Positions 13,077 through 14,149 of a DNA stretch of 14,149 nt are shown in pieces. The notes under the pieces were generated by a model, which saw only the letters and a program-made list of their open reading frames with translations, was not told the origin of the DNA and did not search any database. The stretch is from an uncultured Clostridia bacterium (lineage in GTDB: Bacteria > Bacillota > Clostridia > Oscillospirales > Acutalibacteraceae), in assembly GCA_945971755.1 (NCBI GenBank), contig CAMFPJ010000027.1, forward strand, positions 1-14,149, given 5' to 3'. The position numbers and the translations under genes were made by a program. The first letter of the stretch is position 1. Each line of letters opens with the position of its first letter.

Positions 13077-14149
13077 TTATATTTCTTCTTTTCTTCTTTT
13101 AACAATAACAACAGTTGTAATCAAAGCAGTTGTTCCTGCAAAAGCAATTAAAATATAAAGAAGGAAAGCGTGAACATTATTATTACGGAATGTATTTGCA
13201 ATATTGTCAGCAATTACGTCATTAGCATCATTTCCGTTGTTTGAATCGACAACGGTATTTCCGCTTGAACCGTCAATTACTGTTCCGTCCGGAAGTGTAA
13301 CGACTTTAGAAATAGCAAAACTGTCAAGTCTTTCCTCTGTGCCGTCTGCATTTACTCCATAAGAGTCAAAGTAAAGATTTCCCCGGTCAATCTGAATGTA
13401 TGAATATGACGGAATATCTATTGAGATGACAGTTTCTCCGGACGGGAAAGAGTTTGCAGTTTCTTCAGCCGGCTTTGGCTCATAATGCTTACTGCCTGCG
13501 GTACCGTTAATTGAATAAATTGTTCCGTCAGGATTGATTTTTGAGGTGTATTCAAGGCCGTTATAAACAAGAGTCTGTGTTTTGGTTTCAACAACAGCAT
13601 TGTTGTTCATAACATCTGTGCGCATAAATACATGGTCATGTCCCTGAAGAACAAGGTCAATACCCAACTCCGGCATAAGAGTTTGAAGCTGCGCGCGAAT
13701 CGCTTCAACGTCTTTGTCGTCAAAGTGAGAACCGTTTGAGTAAGGAGCTTTGTGGAGCGCTACAAATTTCCAAGGCTTATCGGAAGAATTCATATCATTT
13801 TTCAGCCATTCAATCTGTTCATCTGAAAGGCCGTTTGAAGAATTTAGTTCATTTGAGTTAAGAATTGCAATGTGAGCAATGTTGTAATCAAATGAATAGT
13901 AGACTCCGGTAACTGTATCCTGTTCGTCAATTCCCGAAAAGACAAAGTTGTTAACCAATGCGAAGTCACCGCGTGCCTCATGGTTGCCGGACGCACTCAT
14001 AAGAGCAGTGCTCATAAGTTCCTCGGAAGCAGAATTAAACATTCTCTTCCACTCTACAAAGTCCCCGCCGTTATCAACAAGGTCGCCGGTATTTACGATA
14101 AAGTCGGGAGTATGATTATTGAACGCCGTGTTAAGAGTCAATGCCCAAT
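13077..14149 (-). CDS. Membrane-anchored metallophosphoesterase, 3' part
   Basis: The C-terminal 357 residues of a calcineurin-like metallophosphoesterase, most like purple acid phosphatases, running off the right edge. The frame is open to base 14149 (codons for W-A-L precede the first TTG), so the TTG at 14141 is not a start and the N terminus, probably with a signal peptide, is outside. Metal-site motifs appear in order: VNTGDLVDNGG, SASGNHEARGD, the histidine in ALHKAPYSNGSH, and LQGHDHVFMRT. A linker rich in N/D/G follows, then one membrane segment (FLLYILIAFAGTTALITTVV) and RRRKEEI, i.e. a type-I-like anchor with positive cytoplasmic end; there is no LPXTG. The enzyme is therefore probably on the outside of the cell, removing phosphate from extracellular substrates (inference). 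A strong terminator follows. Confidence 0.9.
   Translation of the reverse strand, partial: WALTLNTAFNNHTPDFIVNTGDLVDNGGDFVEWKRMFNSASEELMSTALMSASGNHEARGDFALVNNFVFSGIDEQDTVTGVYYSFDYNIAHIAILNSNELNSSNGLSDEQIEWLKNDMNSSDKPWKFVALHKAPYSNGSHFDDKDVEAIRAQLQTLMPELGIDLVLQGHDHVFMRTDVMNNNAVVETKTQTLVYNGLEYTSKINPDGTIYSINGTAGSKHYEPKPAEETANSFPSGETVISIDIPSYSYIQIDRGNLYFDSYGVNADGTEERLDSFAISKVVTLPDGTVIDGSSGNTVVDSNNGNDANDVIADNIANTFRNNNVHAFLLYILIAFAGTTALITTVVIVKRRKEEI

Noticed and set aside
14139..14141. TTG as the start of the metallophosphoesterase
   Set aside because: The frame continues open to the window edge, there is no ribosome binding site, and the phosphatase domain would lack its first metal motif; the gene is simply cut.
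1..14149. CRISPR arrays, tRNA/rRNA genes, insertion sequences, prophage or defence genes
   Set aside because: Reading both strands showed no regularly spaced repeats, no tRNA-like cloverleaf, and no transposase, integrase or known defence proteins.

Overview
The window looks like ordinary chromosomal DNA from a low-GC Gram-positive anaerobe, most likely class Clostridia (Oscillospiraceae/Ruminococcaceae-like). The evidence is an AT-rich sequence with strong AGGAGG-type ribosome binding sites, sigma-A-type promoters, a T-box leader on pheST, an IreB-family regulatory phosphoprotein and a DUF4364 protein. Species cannot be fixed from sequence alone. There are eleven genes (two cut by the window edges). 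I see no CRISPR array, insertion sequence, phage gene, tRNA or rRNA.

Layout, left to right. (1) Bases 1-1906, minus strand: the 5' part of asnA (ammonia-dependent asparagine synthetase) with its own promoter, preceded by uxaC (uronate isomerase). (2) Bases 1907-2083: a divergent control region in which each promoter carries a perfect inverted repeat. (3) Bases 2084-6929, plus strand: yebC, a HAD-IIA phosphatase, a DUF4364 winged-helix-like protein and valS, closely spaced and probably one operon, closed by two strong hairpins. (4) Bases 7025-7882, minus strand: a polytopic membrane protein resembling the YjdF/DUF2238 group, with a strong promoter and an inverted repeat in its leader. (5) Bases 8001-9171, minus strand: ireB, a 95-residue conserved-looking hypothetical gene and an Apt-like phosphoribosyltransferase gene, with a GC-rich hairpin before the last. 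(6) Bases 9253-13018, minus strand: pheS-pheT under a textbook phenylalanine T-box leader (UUC specifier, GGGTGGTACCACGG box, terminator). (7) Bases 13077-14149, minus strand: the C-terminal part of a membrane-anchored metallophosphoesterase of the purple acid phosphatase type, cut at the right edge.

The genes are mostly core metabolism and translation: two aminoacyl-tRNA synthetases, YebC (a ribosome/translation or regulatory factor), asparagine synthesis, uronate use, and an IreB link to Ser/Thr-kinase envelope signalling. I did not find an obviously new multi-gene system. The items most worth a second look are regulatory: the unassigned operator-like inverted repeats at 1921-1935, 2028-2040 and 7899-7914, the hairpin inside the ireB operon, and the uncharacterised 95-residue protein and membrane protein. 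Several starts were moved from the longest open frame on ribosome-binding-site grounds (uxaC, yebC, the HAD gene and the phosphoribosyltransferase).
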